From positions 13,724,601 to 13,788,600 of the forward strand of contig NC_092677.1 in NCBI RefSeq assembly GCF_964355755.1: a stretch of DNA of 64,000 bases, in the 5' to 3' direction. Origin of the DNA: Antedon mediterranea. Taxonomy: Eukaryota > Echinodermata > Crinoidea > Comatulida > Antedonidae. Positions 58,642-64,000 of the stretch are shown here, in pieces (positions within the stretch are counted from its first letter, which is position 1; every line of letters begins with the position of its first letter). The notes below the pieces were generated by a model. It saw only the letters and a list, made by a program, of their open reading frames with translations, had not been told where the DNA came from and made no database searches. The position numbers were made by a program, and so were the translations under genes.

Positions 58642-59102
58642 TGTAATGTCACCAATAATAGAAACATTTTAGTGCACTATCAATGGCATAATCATAAGGA
58701 GGCTAGCTGTAAAATTAATGTGTATATGGATATAATGCATGTACTATGTTTAGTACTATATTAAACATGCAAAATAGCATTCTGGTGATATCAATAATTT
58801 TCATTACATTCTTATTTACTAACTTAATTCATGCGTATAAAGTATTAGATCATGGACCAAAATTAGATGCTGGTTTATGATTACAAACTTCTTAGGGCAA
58901 TAATCAATGTTGTATAGTGTGACTCTATAAATCATGTGGTAAAAATTATGCCAACTCATCACATACAGTAATGTTACAGTTATAGCAAAATATTTCAATT
59001 TTAGTTTATAGTACTGTTGTATGAAGAAATTGTTACATAGTAAACGACCTCATTTTTGTGCTATATTATTGGCATAGTTTGCATGTATGTCTATAATATA
59101 GT

Positions 59103-59133
59103 GCTGTATCATAGAAAAATTCTATGATACAGC
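59103..59133. repeat. Short perfect hairpin, 14-bp arms
   Basis: GCTGTATCATAGAA is followed by AAA and then its exact reverse complement TTCTATGATACAGC. There is no sign of a surrounding element or of transcription. Confidence 0.6.
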
Positions 59134-60540
59134 ATCACATGTGAATTATTTATCATGGAATTTTTATGGTTAGGGTAAATGCTGCCGCATGTGACATTGT
59201 TGTTATGATACAAGGGTCACATGTCCGATAATTTGCATAGAAATAAAGTAATAATGGTCACCTGTAATTTTTAGATGGGTCTTTAAAAATAGTTTAACCT
59301 TGTATTATTGTGTTGGCTTCCCATTCAGTACCTTATTCCGATTGTTCATTTTTGTAAACCAGCCCGGTGCAATAAGTTATACTCCACCAAAATACTTCCA
59401 AAAAGTAGAGTAGATATTGAGTGGTATATTAGAATCCAAGAATTCTGTTTCATTATTTGGGTTTTTTTATATTTAGGTTTTTTGGAAATTCTTGATTCAA
59501 ATAGTTCACTTTTTAAAATGTCAATAGTTTGTATAAACATTGTAGAATTGGTAAATGTATTTCAATTATTGAATGCAAGAAAGAATTGTATATGTATTCA
59601 GATATGATTATCAATAATTAATATATACTATGAAATGTATTATGAATATACTGTAATGGTATTTTCTTTATAAAATAAAACAAAGATGTAATAAATCATT
59701 ATTTTAGTGTGTGGAATTTTTAACCAAACTATAGTGGACTGTTCTTGATATTTATGCGCTAAAGGCTTCAAATCATTTGATGGATTGACATGAAAGTTTT
59801 AAAATACACATTCTGCTTTCATGGTATATGTGTACCCTATTTACTTTAACCTAGATATCAGTTTTTTTTAACTTTGTGTGCCTTCCATATATATCATCCA
59901 TAGAACAAGGGTTCTCTTGCCGGTCAATTATGCACACATTTCATATGGGCCCTAAAGACAGTACTTTGCACAATATTTTAAAGACTTGTCATGGTAAGTG
60001 GCAGAAGGGGAGAGAATGTGGTTTGACAGACGCGGGTACCAACTGGCGTGCGCGCGGACGTTTGGGCCCAACTTTGTGGACGTTCGGGCTAAAGTGAACA
60101 CCACTCTCTTTTTATCCCTCTATTGCGAATATACTAGTACTGTAACTCTCTTGTTCATGGACATAGAATAATATTGTCTAGAGGGTCATTTCTTGTACCT
60201 TGCTCTCCTGGAAAGATTACAGTTACAAAGTCTCATTAAACAGTAATAACAATTGTTTATTTGTTCAACATGAAACATAATAAGTCATTTTTTTTTTAAA
60301 TTGAAAAAAAAAACTACTAAAACAACATTTTCTATCCATGAAAATTGATTAAAAAAGAACAAAAGCAAGAAATATGTATTAGTTAACTAATACTTAATAT
60401 AACTACTTACTATAATTTTTGGTATTTTGTTTTTACACTTTTTATATTGTTTTATATTAACATTATATTTTTTCAAGTTTGTCTAAGTATATCCATACAT
60501 ATTCAACAATGGGTATTAAATCAAAAAAATATATGCTAAA

Positions 60541-60625
60541 AATGGTAGTCTCTTCCAAGAGGATTTGAACTCGGGTCTCTAGGATTTCAAGGCAACTACC
60601 AAGCTACAGTGCCGCTACATATTGC
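60541..60625 (-). repeat. Reverse tRNA-like SINE head
   Basis: The reverse complement has GTAGCTTGGTAGTTGCC (A box) and GAGTTCAAATCCTC (B box) with tRNA-like spacing. Confidence 0.55.
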
Positions 60626-60974
60626 CAATGGCTTTAAACTAAAAATTGCATAAAACGGATCAACAATTCAACAATCAACTAAATATGGCATTGTTATTAT
60701 ATATTAATTAATAGTTATACTGCAGAATACATTCAATATATTTCAACATATATAGTAATTCAGGATTAATTGTCAAAAAACAACTAGAGGAGAACCCCTT
60801 CTTTGGTACACCTCTATGGGTGGGAAACGAACAAAAGCATGTTATACTGTAACACTAAATCTAACCCTATTCATGGGATCCCCCTAACAAAAACAACAAT
60901 AGAAGGTTAGCCATATTAGGAGATACCTTTGGTAATTGAAAAGTTAAAATAGTGTCCTCTGAATTGAATAGGGT

Positions 60975-61155
60975 TAGAGGTTTTAACCCCTATTCATGGG
61001 ACACCCCTAGTAGACACTTGGGTCCCAAATATTAATAGGGATTTTACTTTACAATATTTCTGGAACATTTTACTTACAGTATATCCCATATAGTATACAC
61101 TTTTAGTACTTACAAAGTGTTCCCTTAATAGAATTTCTCCTGAATAGGGGTTGAC
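60975..61155. repeat. Inverted-repeat element with AACCCCTATTCA ends
   Basis: TTAACCCCTATTCATGGGACAC at the left mirrors GTGTTCCC ... TGAATAGGGGTTGACC at the right. A related end lies near 60860. It is probably a MITE. Confidence 0.5.
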
Positions 61156-61179
61156 CTTAGTGTCTGATTGATTGCCCAA

Positions 61180-61275
61180 AAGGGAGGGGGGTCGAGGTAG
61201 GGGAGGGGGGTCGAGGTAGGGGAGGGGGGTCGAGGTAGGGGGGGTGGATGTTGGTGGGGGAGGGGGGGGGGGTAT
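61180..61275 (+). repeat. G-rich tandem tract, quadruplex-forming potential
   Basis: Three units of roughly AGGGGAGGGGGGTCGAGGT, then an almost pure G stretch ending in G9. Many runs of four or more G's lie close together on the plus strand. Confidence 0.8.
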
Positions 61276-61764
61276 GTGGTTCTACTGTATAAAAGTTATC
61301 TAATTTAAATATTTTAACAATATTGTATTACACAGTATTACTATTTATAGTACTCAAATATTATTCAACCCTTTCATTAAAAAAAAAGGATTATTATTAC
61401 ACTTAATTTCGGTGTTTGGTTGTTACACAACTTACACATATTTGTAAATAATATTACTGTATACAGTACACGCCGTAGTAACACTATCAAAGCAATTTAT
61501 GGTGATCAGATCTAAATGTGCGCTTAAATTTAAACCCTAAAAAAATATATATAGGCTTATGCCAACTTATGAATCTCAACATTTCTTAATATTAGACTGT
61601 AAAATAATACTGAATATATTAATTTGACAGTGAACAAGCAAAAAATAAATATTGAGGTACAGATTTTGAATTTAATATTTAAAGTGAACTATTTTGAAAT
61701 TTAAATTGCACCATTAAACATAGCATAAAACTTACTGATGGTATATTTGTTTACGTTTGAATTC

Positions 61765-61957
61765 AGGGCCTTTCACACCTGTTCCTGCACAGTTCCGGTC
61801 TGGCACCGGCAAATCAAAACGAACGTTGATGTTTTGTTTTGACGCGGCTACGTGCATAACTATTGGTGTATAGCCATGTGGAGTGTCATGAAAACGAAAC
61901 ATTTGATTTCAATTTGATTTGCCAGAGCCGGACCGGAACAGGTGTGAAAGACCCTTT
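61765..61957. mobile_element. MITE with GGGCCTTTCACACCTGTTCC ends
   Basis: Left CCTTTCACACCTGTTCC and right GGAACAGGTGTGAAAG are exact inverted partners. The symmetry continues through GTTCCGGTCTGGCACCGGC / GCCAGAGCCGGACCGGAAC and AAATCAAA. No target duplication was found. Confidence 0.7.
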
Positions 61958-62206
61958 ACGCATGAGGCCCAGCCACAAAATTATATAGACATAAGGGAGA
62001 CTTAGATCTCACTATCTATAAATTAGGTATATGTCATATCTATATTCTCTACAGTAATAGATATGACACAAAACACATAGTTATTTAAACGCCTTTGGTC
62101 AACTTCTTGATGAGTTTATATATACCCACAACCACACATGTCATTTTGAATTAGCATTGCGTAATGAGCCAAGCATCAGCAACATTCGAAGTTTAAAAAC
62201 TGGCTT

Positions 62207-62212
62207 TTTATT
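62207..62212 (-). terminator. PHAF1: Candidate polyadenylation signal of PHAF1
   Basis: AATAAA on the minus strand, 115 bp past the PHAF1 stop codon. Confidence 0.5.
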
Positions 62213-62327
62213 AATTGTAGAAAAGATTCTTTGATCTTACAGCATTTTGTAGTATTGACAATTTAGTAAATTGTTTTAATTATGGAATTTGAAAACATCT
62301 CTTTCTCTCTTGAATTCTGATGCAAGG

Positions 62328-63624
<1,297 letters not shown>

Positions 63625-63698
63625 TCATATTTTAATTAATTACTATTTAATGAAGGTGGCCTATCTAGTTTCTATGTTGTCATTTATGGTCCTTAATA

Positions 63699-63827
63699 AA
63701 GCTTGGCTCCCACTAGGACGCAATGCAAGGACGTAGACAATGACAAGCAATATACATCAAATAATTCATTGCTTGTGATTGGTCAAATCCATTAAGTTGC
63801 GTGCGTCACTAGTGGGAATCAAGCTTT
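63699..63827. mobile_element. MITE, AAGCTTGGTTCCCACTAG family, copy 4 (best preserved)
   Basis: AAAGCTTGGCTCCCACTAGG at the left mirrors CACTAGTGGGAATCAAGCTTT at the right. The interior AATGACAAGCAAT / ATTGCTTGTGATTGG pair is kept, and TA-type flanks are possible. Confidence 0.8.
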
Positions 63828-64000
63828 AAACATAAAAATAACAAAAGAAATATATCGTAATATTAGAAAAGTTATATAATCCAATATAAAACACCTCTAA
63901 TTGTATAATTTTTGCAATTTGATTGGTTAATTACGCATCAAGTTTCAGTTGGAATTAGCCCAACATGTTTATTTAATGGTGATAATACGCTCTAATGCAC

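Larger units (their letters stand above)
57661..62206. other. Intergenic between RELCH and PHAF1; repeats only
   Basis: AT-rich DNA holding several inverted-repeat elements, a G-rich tandem tract and one reverse SINE, all annotated separately. The region 59308-59607 has a short LCWLPIQY-like piece reminiscent of decayed LINE protein. No host exon was recognised. Confidence 0.5.

Noticed and set aside
59876-60097. 73-codon frame with a GC-richer end
   Set aside because: No splice context, no family resemblance and no conserved motif. The GC-rich stretch near 60030-60090 remains unexplained.

Overview
The window is genomic DNA from an animal, most likely a marine invertebrate deuterostome and plausibly an echinoderm. 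The reasons are AT-rich, intron-dense DNA with GT-AG introns, conserved bilaterian genes, an intronless RING/B-box/filamin/NHL TRIM gene of the type expanded in such lineages, many hairpin MITEs and LINE/SINE fragments, and very frequent TAGGCCTA-type words. The species cannot be fixed from sequence alone. Layout: 1-10.4 kb is repeat-rich and has no host gene that I can see. It holds a 5'-truncated L1/Tx1-like LINE (2626-4820) with a 19-bp target-site duplication, and a 5'-truncated Jockey/CR1-group LINE (about 5259-7903) inserted inside a MITE. A four-exon MARVEL-domain membrane protein gene (10511-12509, +) follows, then a two-exon F-box protein gene (14994-16460, -) and a TRIM gene (19469-21610, -). 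The TRIM gene diverges from RELCH (22638-56310, +). I resolved RELCH into 23 coding exons (1178 aa), in phase at every junction. Three exons of PHAF1/C16orf70 (-) close the window at 62328-63558, and its 5' exons lie outside. The most interesting object fills most of RELCH intron 1: an apparently intact 8.5-kb DNA transposon (23123-31652). It has 27-bp inverted repeats differing at one base, a 9-bp candidate target duplication, phased subterminal repeats, a 194-bp tandem array, and a seven-exon gene with an uninterrupted 1605-aa reading frame. The predicted protein has a duplicated Cys/His N-terminal module, a central D/D/E-like region, a FEN1/XPG-type nuclease domain in which all seven active-site acidic residues can be placed, and a C-terminal TSO1-like cysteine cluster. 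The closest known class I can recall is the XPG-nuclease-bearing Academ DNA transposons, but the target duplication is longer than I remember for that class. Other notable items are a U12-type intron in RELCH, a 7 x 107-bp satellite and a 5S-rRNA-derived SINE in RELCH introns, a 26-bp perfect palindrome in the TRIM/RELCH divergent promoter, and several MITE families with internal amplification or clear target duplications. RELCH and PHAF1 act in endosome/cholesterol transport and autophagy respectively. I see no operon-like or functional cluster logic in the gene order.
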